A DNA stretch of 46,017 bases from Chloroflexota bacterium (GTDB taxonomy: Bacteria; Chloroflexota; Limnocylindria; Limnocylindrales; CSP1-4): positions 1 through 46,017 of the forward strand of contig VBEC01000030.1 in the NCBI GenBank assembly GCA_005883615.1, given 5' to 3'. Below are positions 15,801-24,257 of the stretch, one piece after another (positions within the stretch are counted from its first letter, which is position 1; every line of letters starts with the position of its first letter). The position numbers and the translations under genes were made by a program. A model generated the notes under the pieces. That model was not told where the DNA came from. It searched no databases and was given only the letters and a program-made list of their open reading frames with translations.

Positions 15801-16687
15801 TGAGCCTCGGGGCCCATGCCCGTGCCCTTGCCCGCGGCGGCTGCCGCCGTGGCGGTGGCGGTGTGGTCGATGGGCGGGAGGTGATGCGGCTCGCCGAGGT
15901 CGAATCCGGCGCCGGTCGAGTCGCCCACTACCAGGATCCGGTCGTGGACCCTGAGGACGTCGACGTGCGACCCATACAGCTCCGACAACCGATCCGATGT
16001 CAGAACCTCGTCCGGCGTGCCGGCCGCCCAGCGTCCGTTCACCACGAAAAGCACGCGATCGACCAGATGCAGGACGGGGTTGACGTCATGGGTCACGAAC
16101 AGCACTGATCGCGAAGTGCCACGCAGCGAGCGCCCGATCAGCTCGGTGATCTCCTGCTGATGGTGGAGGTCCAGGTTGGCCAGCGGCTCGTCGCACAGAA
16201 GGATCTGCGGATCGTCGACCAGTGCCTGCGCGATCCGAAGTCGCTGTTGCTCACCGCCCGACAGCCGGCCGATCGGAGCGTCGGCATACGCGCCCGCCTC
16301 GACGCCTTCGATGGCGGCATCGACGCGCATTCGCGCCGCCACATTGGGTCGCCCGATCCCCCAGCGATGGCCGTCAAGACCCAGCTGCACGAGATCGCGG
16401 CCCCTCAACGGCAAGTCGCGGTCGAACGACTGGTGCTGCGGGACGTAGCCGATCTCGGGGTTGCCTCGACGCGGCGGACGTCCAAGGACATCCGCCGTTC
16501 CCGCGGAGAGGGCGGCAAGGCCAAGGATGACCCGCAGCAGCGACGTTTTGCCGGACCCGTTGGGGCCAAGGATGGCCACGAACGTACCCGGTTCGACCGC
16601 CAGCGATAGGTCTCTCCAGACCGTCCGGCCGTCATACGCCAGCGTCGCGTTCGTGAAGCGCAGGGCGGCGTCCGCCAACTCGGTCAC
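15797..16687 (-). CDS. znuC: Metal ABC transporter ATP-binding protein with His-containing tail
   Basis: The 296-aa ABC ATPase has Walker A GPNGSGKT (residues 41-48), a Q-loop in VPQHQSF, signature LSGGEQQR, Walker B ILLCDEPLANLD and H-loop LFVTHD. After the core, the last 45 residues include GEPHHLPPIDH and end EAH. Such His-containing tails occur in metal-transport ATPases and may bind the substrate metal, which is inference here. The start overlaps the end of the binding-protein gene (16684-16687), and the end overlaps the permease start. It powers uptake of Zn2+ or Mn2+ together with the neighbouring permease and lipoprotein. Confidence 0.92.
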   Translation of the reverse strand: MTELADAALRFTNATLAYDGRTVWRDLSLAVEPGTFVAILGPNGSGKTSLLRVILGLAALSAGTADVLGRPPRRGNPEIGYVPQHQSFDRDLPLRGRDLVQLGLDGHRWGIGRPNVAARMRVDAAIEGVEAGAYADAPIGRLSGGEQQRLRIAQALVDDPQILLCDEPLANLDLHHQQEITELIGRSLRGTSRSVLFVTHDVNPVLHLVDRVLFVVNGRWAAGTPDEVLTSDRLSELYGSHVDVLRVHDRILVVGDSTGAGFDLGEPHHLPPIDHTATATAAAAAGKGTGMGPEAH

Positions 16688-17700
16688 GCTCCCTTCAGCA
16701 GAGCCTGCTCCAGCTCATCGAGCTGGGCGACCTGCCAATCCTGAAAGTGCTGGTATGTACTGGGGATCGTCTCCGCGACGCCGACGATCGGGACACCGTT
16801 GGTTTGCGCGAGATCGTGGATCTGCTGGGTGATCGGCGACTGGACCTGGCTGTTGTAAAGAAGCACTTTCACCAGATGCATCGTGAACAGGTCGCGCTCC
16901 GCCGCGACGTCGGCCGGTCCCGGATCGATGCCCTCCTCGACGGCTTTCATGAAACCTGGCGGACTCTTCACCACCAGCCCGATCGTGTCGGTGAGGTAGC
17001 CGGCCACGTCCTCCGTGAAGGCAATCGGCGTGCCGGCGAAGCGCGCCTTGAGTGCGGCAACGTTGTCGATGATCGGCTTGAGCCCGGCCAGATAGGCGGC
17101 CTTCCGTGCCTCGAAGTAGCCGGAGTTCGGTGGATCGAGCTTCGTCAGGGCGCCCGCGGCCGCCTCGGCGACCTTCGGCATGGTCGCTGGGTCGTACCAG
17201 ATGTGGACGTTGACGTCCGAGGGCAGTCCGAGTAGCTGCTGGACGTTGATGACCACGCGATCCGGACGGTTGGACGCAGCCAGCAGCTTCTGCATGAACG
17301 CGTCGTATCCCAGGCCATTCACGATGACGAGCCGTGAGTCTGCGACGAGGGCTCCGCTCTGCGGGCTGCTCTCGAATGCGTGGGGATCCGCGTTCGGATC
17401 GTTGAGCAGGCTGCTCGCAGCCACCCGGGAGCCGCCAACCTGGGCGAGCAGGTCGGCATAGAAATTCTCGGTTCCCAGAACCGGCAGCGGTGGCCCTGAG
17501 TCGACGGGTGTCGGCTCGGCCGAGCCAGAGCTGGACGTCGGGCTGGAGGCTGTCGCTGCAGGTGGCCTGGCCGAAAGGGTAGGGCTACCTGCCGGCCCGG
17601 CACAGCCCGCAACGAGCAGCAGCCCGAGGAGCAGCGGGGCGCGCAGCGTGCAGCGGGACACGCGGCCGTCGCGCGCTAGGAAGCGCGGCATTCGGGACAC
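16684..17700 (-). CDS. znuA: Metal ABC transporter substrate-binding lipoprotein (cluster A-I)
   Basis: The 338-aa protein has a lipobox (LLLVAGC, Cys33 in the longest form), a Ser/Pro/Thr linker and a cluster A-I binding protein fold. Likely metal ligands are His107 (NADPHAFE), His166 (VHIWYD) and Glu230 (AFTEDVAGYL), with an acidic residue near VAETIP. Glu in the third position is typical of Mn/Fe binders such as PsaA/TroA, whereas ZnuA usually has His, so zinc versus manganese is open. The longest start is GTG 17700, overlapping the fur gene end by 25 bases; ATG 17691 and GTG 17661 are alternatives. It captures the metal outside the membrane and delivers it to the permease. Confidence 0.88.
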   Translation of the reverse strand: MSRMPRFLARDGRVSRCTLRAPLLLGLLLVAGCAGPAGSPTLSARPPAATASSPTSSSGSAEPTPVDSGPPLPVLGTENFYADLLAQVGGSRVAASSLLNDPNADPHAFESSPQSGALVADSRLVIVNGLGYDAFMQKLLAASNRPDRVVINVQQLLGLPSDVNVHIWYDPATMPKVAEAAAGALTKLDPPNSGYFEARKAAYLAGLKPIIDNVAALKARFAGTPIAFTEDVAGYLTDTIGLVVKSPPGFMKAVEEGIDPGPADVAAERDLFTMHLVKVLLYNSQVQSPITQQIHDLAQTNGVPIVGVAETIPSTYQHFQDWQVAQLDELEQALLKGA

Positions 17701-18101
17701 AGGCCAAACAGCTCAACGCGATGCGAGTCCACCAGATAGCCGGTCTGGGCTTCGATCTGGCGGGCGACGTCCTCAATTCCGCAATCCTCGACGTCGGTTC
17801 CACGACCGCAGCGCTGGCAAACGACATGGTGGTGGTGGGCCGGCTCGCAGACGACGTAGGCGTGCTCGCCGCTGGGGAGGTCGAGTCGCTCCACCAGGCC
17901 CAGCTCTTCGAAGACCTCGAGGGCACGGAACACGGTCGCCCGCCCGACGCCCAGCCGCCGCCGTTTCGCCTCGAGGACCAGCTCCGGTGCGGTGAAGTGG
18001 CTGTCTCGCTCGGCGACCATTTCCGCGACGGCACGTCTCGGCTCGGTGATCGAGTAGCCCGCCCGATCGAGGGCGGCCGTCCAGGGTTTGGTGTCGACCA
18101 T
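17676..18101 (-). CDS. zur: Fur-family metalloregulator (Zur/Mur-like)
   Basis: The 141-aa Fur protein has an N-terminal winged helix (ITEPRRAVAEMVAERDSHFT, then GVGRATVFRALEVFEELGLV). The dimerisation domain carries a His run (PAHHHHVVC) and two CxxC pairs (CQRCG and CPEC) that should hold the structural zinc. It is first in the operon with the metal transporter, so it very probably represses it when metal is replete. Zur is the best guess, but the Glu ligand in the binding protein keeps a manganese regulator possible. No Shine-Dalgarno precedes ATG 18101; the predicted -10 lies exactly seven bases upstream, so the mRNA is probably leaderless. Confidence 0.9.
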   Translation of the reverse strand: MVDTKPWTAALDRAGYSITEPRRAVAEMVAERDSHFTAPELVLEAKRRRLGVGRATVFRALEVFEELGLVERLDLPSGEHAYVVCEPAHHHHVVCQRCGRGTDVEDCGIEDVARQIEAQTGYLVDSHRVELFGLCPECRAS

Positions 18102-18149
18102 GCCGGAAATGATACTGGGTCTCGAATTCGTTGTCGAGACCGAGTCTCA
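18102..18149 (-). promoter_or_regulatory. Promoter and 40-bp inverted-repeat operator of the fur/zur-znu operon
   Basis: Two 16-bp arms, TGATACTGGGTCTCGA at 18110-18125 and its near-perfect reverse complement at 18134-18149 (14 of 16 positions pair), are separated by 8 bp. On the minus strand a -35 TCGACA (18137-18132), a 17-bp spacer and a -10 TATCAT (18114-18109) lie within or against these arms. The ATG begins seven bases after the -10. A regulator bound here would block RNA polymerase, as expected for Fur-family autoregulation. The outer end of the repeat overlaps the ribokinase stop codon. It could also fold as an RNA hairpin, but no T-run follows, so a terminator is less likely. Confidence 0.65.
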
Positions 18150-19121
18150 GTTGTGGGCTCGCCTCGCGAACGCCTTGAGCTGCTCTGCCGAGGGCATGCC
18201 CTCGCGCGCCCCGGCGATCGTGGTCGACAGGCTGGCCGCCTGGATCGCCCGACGAGCGGCGTCCGGCAAGGTCCGTCCTTCGGCGAGGCCGGCGGCAAGG
18301 GCGCCATTGAAGGCATCGCCGGCTCCGGTCGCATCGACCGAGGACACGGCCGGCGCGGGAAGATCGAGGGCTGGCCCATCCACCCGCACGAGCAAACCGC
18401 CGGCACGTCCAAGAGTCAGGACGACCGCGAGTCCGACCCCGGCCCCCTCCGCGCTGGTCGCGAGCAGCCCTTCGGCGGCGCGCACCGGGTCGTAGTCCGC
18501 CGCGAATGGCCGTCCGGTGCGGTCACCCTCCTCCGTGACCAGTGATGCGAGCTCGGCCCGATTGGGTGTCAACACGTCGCTCATTCCGAAGATGCCGCGA
18601 TCGAGGCCAGGTGCCGGCGCGGGATTCAGGATCCCCAGTGCTCCAGTCGCGCGCGCCCCGCGCAGCGCTTCTCGCACCGACGGCCGCGGAATCTCGGAGC
18701 TGACGAGAAGAACGTCCCCGCGCGCGAGGCGCAACGAGGCAAGAGCCTTCCGAACGTCGGCGGGCTCCAGGGCAGCGTTGGCGCCGGAGGCGACCGAGAT
18801 GAGATTCTCACCGGCGTCGTCGACGAGGACCAGTGCCACGCCCGTTGGCTGGCCACGGACGGTTCGGAGCGCGGCCACGTCGACCCCTTCGTGCTCGAGC
18901 GCGGTTCGGGCCGCGCTGCCGAAGTCGTCGTCGCCGACGGCTCCGACGAATGCGGTCCGGACGCCCAGCCGCGATGCCGCCACGGCCTGGTTGCCGCCCT
19001 TCCCGCCGTGGTGCCGCTCGAACGTTCCCCCGATCACTGTTTCGCCCGGGGCAGGCAGCCGGGGAGCCCGCACGACCAGGTCGACGTTGACCGAGCCGAC
19101 CACGATCACACGGCCGCTCAT
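18147..19121 (-). CDS. rbsK: Ribokinase (PfkB family)
   Basis: The protein is about 324 aa and begins MSGRVIVVGSVNVDLVV, the PfkB N-terminal beta strand. The substrate glycines are in HHGGKGGNQAVAASRLG, which is the ribokinase-type GGKGxNQA motif. The C-terminal ATP/anion-hole motif DATGAGDAFNGALA carries the catalytic Asp (GAGD). It phosphorylates D-ribose to ribose 5-phosphate in the cytosol; the GGKGGNQA motif favours ribose over other PfkB substrates. A start at GTG 19130 would add three residues. No ribose transporter is adjacent. The stop codon lies inside the downstream fur/zur operator. Confidence 0.87.
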   Translation of the reverse strand: MSGRVIVVGSVNVDLVVRAPRLPAPGETVIGGTFERHHGGKGGNQAVAASRLGVRTAFVGAVGDDDFGSAARTALEHEGVDVAALRTVRGQPTGVALVLVDDAGENLISVASGANAALEPADVRKALASLRLARGDVLLVSSEIPRPSVREALRGARATGALGILNPAPAPGLDRGIFGMSDVLTPNRAELASLVTEEGDRTGRPFAADYDPVRAAEGLLATSAEGAGVGLAVVLTLGRAGGLLVRVDGPALDLPAPAVSSVDATGAGDAFNGALAAGLAEGRTLPDAARRAIQAASLSTTIAGAREGMPSAEQLKAFARRAHN

Positions 19122-19156
19122 AGGCAACACCGCTTCAGTCCGCGGCGCGAATCGCG

Positions 19157-19996
19157 CTATCCGGTGATGTACTCGCCGCCGTCGATGCCGATGACGTTCC
19201 CGGTCATGAAGTCGAGGCCCCGCTCCGACAGCGCCACGATCGCGTCCGCAACGTCCTGCGGGGTCGTCATCCGCCCGGACGGGTTTCGGCGGGTCGAGGC
19301 CTCGATGATGGCGTCGTGCTCGGGGATCTTCATCAAGGCTGGCGTGACCGTGACGCCGGCGCGTATGGCGTTGACGGTGACGCCGGTCCCTTTGCGGGCC
19401 AGCTCCATCGCCAGCTGCCGGCAGTGAGACTCGAGCGCCGCCTTCGCCGCGGAGACCGCGCCGTAGGTCGGCACCATCCGCGTGGATCCTTCAGAGGTCA
19501 TGGCGTAGACCTTTGAGCCAACCTCGAGAAATCCGCCTCGCAGGAGGTCCTGCACCCAGTAGACGAGGCTGTTGGCCATCACGTCGAGGGTCATTTCCAT
19601 CTGCTTTCGGCTGATAGCCACCTTGGGATCCTCGGCCAGGAATGGCAGCAGGGTGCCGAACGCGAGCGAGTGCATGACGACCCGGACGTAGGGATGGGCG
19701 CCTTCGGCCCTGCGCTCGTCAAATCGCGCGCGAAAAGCCGCCAGCGCCGCAGCCCGCTTCTCGTCGTCCGCCGCGTTCATGTTGGTAAAGAGCGCCTCCG
19801 AGCCGGCATCGGCGATCCGCTTCCTGACGTCCTCGACGTGCGTCAGGCCGGCCCGGAAGTCCAGGTGGATCCCGGCGATCCTGTAGCCGGCACGCGCCAG
19901 GGCCACGGAGGTCGCCTCGCCCATGCCCGAAGAAGCGCCGAGGACGAGCGCCCAGCGCTCGCGAGCGTCGTGGACCGCGCGATCGTCGTGGGTCAT
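19157..19996 (-). CDS. Divergent short-chain dehydrogenase, enoyl-ACP reductase type
   Basis: The 279-aa Rossmann protein starts at ATG 19996, five bases after a perfect AGGAGGA; longer upstream reading is unsupported. The nucleotide-binding motif is GASSGMGEA. The catalytic pair is Tyr178 and Lys185 in YGAVSAAK, a Tyr-x6-Lys spacing, as in FabI/FabL enoyl-ACP reductases rather than the classical Tyr-x3-Lys. The end GNVIGIDGGEYITG is typical of SDRs. The likely reaction is NAD(P)H-dependent reduction of an enoyl thioester in fatty acid synthesis. A different 2-enoyl or ketone substrate is possible because no fab genes are adjacent. A CoA transferase lies just upstream on the same strand. Confidence 0.78.
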   Translation of the reverse strand: MTHDDRAVHDARERWALVLGASSGMGEATSVALARAGYRIAGIHLDFRAGLTHVEDVRKRIADAGSEALFTNMNAADDEKRAAALAAFRARFDERRAEGAHPYVRVVMHSLAFGTLLPFLAEDPKVAISRKQMEMTLDVMANSLVYWVQDLLRGGFLEVGSKVYAMTSEGSTRMVPTYGAVSAAKAALESHCRQLAMELARKGTGVTVNAIRAGVTVTPALMKIPEHDAIIEASTRRNPSGRMTTPQDVADAIVALSERGLDFMTGNVIGIDGGEYITG

Positions 19997-20084
19997 GAGT
20001 TCCTCCTGAATGCGAGCGCGGCCGAGTCTAGCAGCGGGATTCTGGCGGCCGCGGGGCCTCCGTGCAGTCCTGCAAGGGCTCGAT

Positions 20085-21335
20085 TCAGACGACTCCAGCG
20101 GCCTCGAGCTTCCTGATCTCGACCTCGCCGTAGCCAAGCTCCCCGAGGATCTGGCGGTTGTGCTCGCCGAGCAGGGGCGGGGCCACTCGAATCCGCGCCG
20201 GCGTCGAGGACAGCTCGAATGGCAGGCCGACCTGGCGGATCGGACCGAGCACGGGGTGCTCGATGTCCACTGTCATGGCCCGAGCGACCGATTGCGGCAT
20301 GGCGAATGCTTCAACGACGTCGTTGATTCGGCCCGCCGGGACGTCCGCCGTCACCAGCCTCGCCAGCCATTCGGCCGACGAGGCGCCGGCGAGGCGATCC
20401 GCAAGCAGCGGGCGAAGCGCCTCTCGATTGGTGACCCGCCGCTCGTTGGTCGCGAAACGAGGATCCGCCGCGAGGTCCGGTAGCCCCACGGCCTCGCAGA
20501 ACCGCAGCCACTGGCGCTCGCTCCCCACCGCAACGACGATCTGGCCGTCGGCCGTGCGAAAGGCCTCGTACGGCACGATGTTCGGGTGGCTGTTGCCACG
20601 CCGCTGCGGTGCCTGCCCGGTCGCGAAGGCGTTCTGAGCCTGGTTGACCAGGCTGGCGAGAGTGGACTCGAGGATCGATACGTCGATTCGCTGCCCGTGG
20701 GCCTTGCCACGCTCCCGTCCGAGCAGCGCCGCGAGAACCGAGACGGCCCCGAACAACCCGGTCACTACGTCGCTGATCGCCACCCCGACCTTCGTCGGGT
20801 AGCCGCCGTCCGCGTCCACGAAGCCGGTGATCGACATCAGGCCCGCTTCGGCCTGCAGCACGAAGTCGTAACCAGGGCGGAGGGCGTCCGGGCCGGCGGG
20901 GCCGTACCCGCTGATCGCGAGGTGCACGAGGTCGGGGTTGAGAGCCTCCAGGGTGTCGTCGTCCAAGCCGAGACGCGCCAGGCCGCCCACCCGGTAGTTC
21001 TCGAGGAGCACGTCCGCCCGGCCGAGCAACCGCCGCAGGACTTCAACCCCGGCACCTTGGCGCAGATCCAGGCTCAGCGACCGCTTGTTCCGGTTTACCG
21101 CGACGTAGTACGCGGCGACTCCTGGATCGTCGGGTGAGATTCGGCCGGCTCCGACGTACGGCGGTCCCCAGCCGCGGGTCGCGTCGCCCTCCGGTGGCTC
21201 GACCTTGATGACCTCGGCGCCGAGATCGCCCAGCAGCATCGCGCAGAGGGGACCGGCCAGGACGGTCGAACAGTCGGCCACGAGCAACCCGGCGAGGGGT
21301 CCGGTAGGAGACGGGGCTTTCGAGCCGGCGGCCAT
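20085..21335 (-). CDS. Class III (CaiB/BaiF family) CoA transferase
   Basis: The 416-aa protein shows the family N-terminus LLVADCSTVLAGPLCAMLLGDLGAEVIKVEPP and the NRNKRSLSLDL segment. The catalytic aspartate is Asp157 in RPGYDFVLQAEAG. Length equals that of formyl-CoA and succinyl-CoA transferases. It transfers CoA between carboxylic acids through an aspartyl-CoA thioester intermediate. The substrate cannot be named. The ATG at 21335 follows a TACCAT hexamer by seven bases and has no Shine-Dalgarno, suggesting a leaderless transcript. The SDR gene starts 88 bp downstream on the same strand with its own strong ribosome-binding site. It is divergent from the deacetylase gene. Confidence 0.88.
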   Translation of the reverse strand: MAAGSKAPSPTGPLAGLLVADCSTVLAGPLCAMLLGDLGAEVIKVEPPEGDATRGWGPPYVGAGRISPDDPGVAAYYVAVNRNKRSLSLDLRQGAGVEVLRRLLGRADVLLENYRVGGLARLGLDDDTLEALNPDLVHLAISGYGPAGPDALRPGYDFVLQAEAGLMSITGFVDADGGYPTKVGVAISDVVTGLFGAVSVLAALLGRERGKAHGQRIDVSILESTLASLVNQAQNAFATGQAPQRRGNSHPNIVPYEAFRTADGQIVVAVGSERQWLRFCEAVGLPDLAADPRFATNERRVTNREALRPLLADRLAGASSAEWLARLVTADVPAGRINDVVEAFAMPQSVARAMTVDIEHPVLGPIRQVGLPFELSSTPARIRVAPPLLGEHNRQILGELGYGEVEIRKLEAAGVV

Positions 21336-21415
21336 CGGGCGGATGGTAGCGCCAGGGCACTCTCGCGCGATCGCGGAGAGAGCCCCAAGTCCTCCGCCCC
21401 GCTAGCATTCAACCG

Positions 21416-22363
21416 ATGCCCACCGATCGGCCACTCACGCTCATGACCGTCCACGCCCATCCCGACGACGAGACCATCGGCACGGGCGGGACGATGGCGC
21501 GGGCGGTCCGTGACGGCCACCGCGTCGTCCTCGTCACGTGCACACGGGGCGAGCTGGGCGAGATCGTGGTGCCCGAGCTCGACACGCCCGACAACCACCG
21601 GCGGCTTGGCGAGATTCGTGCAGGCGAGCTGGAAGCTGCGATGGCCGACCTGGGCGTGACCGAATGGGAAAACCTGGGCTATCGCGACTCGGACATGATG
21701 GGTCGAGCGGGTAACCGGGATCCGCGCAGCTTCTGGCAGGCCGACCTGGACGAGGCGATCGGGCGGCTCGTCTGGCTGGTGAGGGTCCATCGTCCGGATG
21801 TGATGACCATCTACAATTCCTTCGGCGGCTACGGCCATCCCGACCACATTCGATCCCACCTGGTTGGTGTGGGAGCGTGGGAGCGGGCCGGCGATCCCAC
21901 CTGTTATTCCGAGCAGCTGGCGCCCGAGTTCGGCGGGTCGGGGCCGAGCGTTGCCGACGGCGGGCTGGAGCCCTGGGCGCCCCTAAAGCTCTATGAACAG
22001 GCCATTCCGCGCAGCGTCCGCGAGCGGATGTCCGAGCAGTTGAGGGCGCGCGGAATGACCAGCCCGTGGGCGCTACCCGAGGACGCGACTCCGGAGCAGC
22101 GCGCGGAGTTCGAGGAACGGATGGACCTGATGCTGGTGTCCGACGAATCGATCACGACGACGATCGATATCCGGGACTTCGTCGACGCCAAGTGGAGCGC
22201 CATCAACCGTCACGCCACGCAGATGAGTCCGGAGATGCCCTTCATCGCCATCGGCCTCGACGCCTGGCGTGAGACCTGGGCCACCGAGGCGTACATCCTG
22301 CGCGACTCGCGCGATGTCGACGTGCGCCTGCCCGAAACCGATCTGTTCGCGGGTCTGTCCTAG
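21416..22363 (+). CDS. PIG-L/LmbE-type deacetylase (MshB/Mca-like)
   Basis: The 315-aa protein has AHPDDE (His15, Asp17, Asp18) and GGYGHPDH (His141, Asp143, His144), the two zinc-binding and catalytic motifs of the family. Its length and the GGYGHPDHI wording resemble MshB and Mca, the N-acetylglucosaminyl-inositol deacetylase and mycothiol S-conjugate amidase of actinobacteria. Whether this organism makes mycothiol or bacillithiol cannot be decided here. The ATG has no Shine-Dalgarno; TAGCAT lies exactly seven bases upstream (21403-21408), suggesting a leaderless message. It is divergent from the CoA transferase and convergent with the CapA-like gene. Confidence 0.85.
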   Translation: MPTDRPLTLMTVHAHPDDETIGTGGTMARAVRDGHRVVLVTCTRGELGEIVVPELDTPDNHRRLGEIRAGELEAAMADLGVTEWENLGYRDSDMMGRAGNRDPRSFWQADLDEAIGRLVWLVRVHRPDVMTIYNSFGGYGHPDHIRSHLVGVGAWERAGDPTCYSEQLAPEFGGSGPSVADGGLEPWAPLKLYEQAIPRSVRERMSEQLRARGMTSPWALPEDATPEQRAEFEERMDLMLVSDESITTTIDIRDFVDAKWSAINRHATQMSPEMPFIAIGLDAWRETWATEAYILRDSRDVDVRLPETDLFAGLS

Positions 22364-22419
22364 GCCCCGACGAAGGCGCCAGGGAGGCTCCTACGGTCGG
22401 CCCCCGAGCTGCGCCAGTC

Positions 22420-22571
22420 ACGCACCTGGTGCGTACAAGGACGGCCGTACGACAGTGGCTCGCCGTCCGACGTCCACGCGCGTGCCGTGGCACGCTCGGC
22501 CCGCGCGAGGTTCCGGCCCGGCGAGGGCCGTCGACAGCCCGGCAACGACCTCAATACGCACGTTGTGCGTA
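22420..22571. repeat. Two copies of the palindrome ACGCAC-N3-GTGCGT
   Basis: Perfect 15-bp inverted repeats lie at 22420-22434 (centre CTG) and 22557-22571 (centre GTT; this copy extends by two bases to a TACGCAC/GTGCGTA palindrome at 22555-22571). Both have identical arms, about 137 bp apart, in the 246-bp gap between the convergent deacetylase and CapA-like genes. They look like binding sites for one dimeric protein, or short hairpins. No T-run follows either, so they are poor terminators. Nothing else was recognised in this gap. Confidence 0.55.
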
Positions 22572-22609
22572 GATGATCTGAGGCGGTTGGTGGGGGATCC
22601 TCGAGAGCG

Positions 22610-24238
22610 CTACCAGGGCAACAGGCGCCTCGAGGCGTCGTACAACTGGCCCAGTACGACTCGGCCGTCGCCAGCCGGGTCGAGGAAGTTTGGCTGCGCC
22701 GCGTCCAGAATGATGGTCGGGTGGAGGCGGACCTGGACCAGCGTCGATCCCCGGAACGTGAGCTCCAGCAGCATCCCCTCCATCGTCGGCTCGGACCAGG
22801 TCTGATCGAACACGAAGTTGCCAAGGGCGTACCAGATCGGGTGACCTCGGTAGATCTCCATCGCGCCCACCCAGTGCGCGTGGTTCCCGATCACCATGTC
22901 CGCGCCCGCATCGATGACCGCCCGGGCGAGCGCCTGCTGGCCCGGAAACGGAGTCGGGTCGTACTCGGTGCCCCAATGCGGGTAGACGATGACGACCTTT
23001 GCGCCGGCTCGGCGGGCCGCGGCGACGTCGGCGCGCACGGCGGCGACGGTGAGCTGGGCGCTGCCAGGCGTGCTCGGCCCGGCCGCGTAGTACTTCGCGA
23101 TCGTGTCGTAGGCAAGGACGGCCACCGTCACTCCACCCACGCGCATGTACGCGGCTTTGTGGGCAGCGGCTGCGGTCGCGCCGGCTCCGCTGTGCTTCAG
23201 CCCGAATCGGTCCAGGTTTGAAATGGTCTGCAGGATCCCCGCTCGGCCGGCATCCCCGATGTGGTTATTGGCGATCGACACGTAGTCGATCCCTGCGTTG
23301 CGCACCCCGGCGATCAGCCTGGGGTCCGCTGAGAAGACCGTGCCCTGGGTGTGGTAGGTGAACGAGTTCGGCGCCGGGTTTTCGAAGTTGGCCAGGGCCA
23401 GGTCGGCGCTCCGCAGGAGATCCCGCACCGCCCCGGGATTGCCGGTTCGCCGCGTGGTGGGGAACGGCAGGCCAAAGATCGAGCAGCAGGAGTGCCCGGT
23501 GATCTCGGCGGTGCCGCCGGCGAAGGGGAAGTCGACGCCCTTGCCGAGGACCTCGACCTGCTTGTAGACGCCGCGATCGAGGAGGATGTCGCCGCCCGCC
23601 GCGACCGTCCATGTCGTGGAGGCATCGAATGGGTGGGTGTCCGCCGATAGCCGGGCGGTGAGCGGCCAGCTCGAAGTCTTGCGGACCCGGTGGACGCCGA
23701 AGAGCTGCCTGCCCGTCCAGCCGAGCGCGCGCACGCGGGGATCGACCTGGCTGGCCCGGAGGAATGCCAGCCTCTTGCTGTCCTTCGCGAGGTCAGTCGC
23801 GAGGGTGGCAACGTCGCGCACGAGGGTCAGACGGGTCGCGTCGGACGGCCGCGCGAGCTGAAGCGCCGCCAGAATGCCGTTGGCGTCGCCAGTGACCAGC
23901 TCGAGCGTGCTGAAGCGCGTGCTGGCTCCGCTGAGGACACTCCTGACATCGGATAGCTGTAGGCCCGTCAGCGTCGAGCGGAAATCGACCACCGGCACGA
24001 TCGGTACGTTCGCCGCGCCGGCCGGAATACGCGACGGCGATGGGCTTGGGCCGACCGGGGACGCAGAGGCCGAAGCCGAGGCGCCTGGGCTCTCCGGCGC
24101 GCCGGAGGCCTGCTTAGAGGGGGAGGGGCTCGTACCCGGGCTGCCCAACGTCCGTGGGAAATACGTCCCGCTGGCGAACGTAGCGGCAAGGGCGACGGCG
24201 ACGAGCCCGATGACGACTGCCAGCGGTGTGCGCTTCAC
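22610..24238 (-). CDS. CapA-family metallophosphatase-like secreted protein
   Basis: The protein is 542 aa (GTG start). A signal peptide or anchor (LAVVIGLVAVALAATFASG) is followed by a Ser/Pro/Ala linker and about 130 residues without recognised motifs. The CapA domain begins at WTVAAGGDILLDRG and continues with ALANFENP, VSIANNHIGDAG, VIVYPHWGTEY, IGNHAHWV and HPIWYALGNFVFD. These are the metal-binding blocks of the calcineurin-like PGA_cap family. In Bacillus, CapA takes part in poly-gamma-glutamate export; most homologues are uncharacterised. No capB/capC is present, so a polyglutamate role is not supported. It lies just downstream of the tRNA-Asp terminator. Confidence 0.82.
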   Translation of the reverse strand: MKRTPLAVVIGLVAVALAATFASGTYFPRTLGSPGTSPSPSKQASGAPESPGASASASASPVGPSPSPSRIPAGAANVPIVPVVDFRSTLTGLQLSDVRSVLSGASTRFSTLELVTGDANGILAALQLARPSDATRLTLVRDVATLATDLAKDSKRLAFLRASQVDPRVRALGWTGRQLFGVHRVRKTSSWPLTARLSADTHPFDASTTWTVAAGGDILLDRGVYKQVEVLGKGVDFPFAGGTAEITGHSCCSIFGLPFPTTRRTGNPGAVRDLLRSADLALANFENPAPNSFTYHTQGTVFSADPRLIAGVRNAGIDYVSIANNHIGDAGRAGILQTISNLDRFGLKHSGAGATAAAAHKAAYMRVGGVTVAVLAYDTIAKYYAAGPSTPGSAQLTVAAVRADVAAARRAGAKVVIVYPHWGTEYDPTPFPGQQALARAVIDAGADMVIGNHAHWVGAMEIYRGHPIWYALGNFVFDQTWSEPTMEGMLLELTFRGSTLVQVRLHPTIILDAAQPNFLDPAGDGRVVLGQLYDASRRLLPW

Positions 24239-24257
24239 CGGCTCGATTGTGACACGC

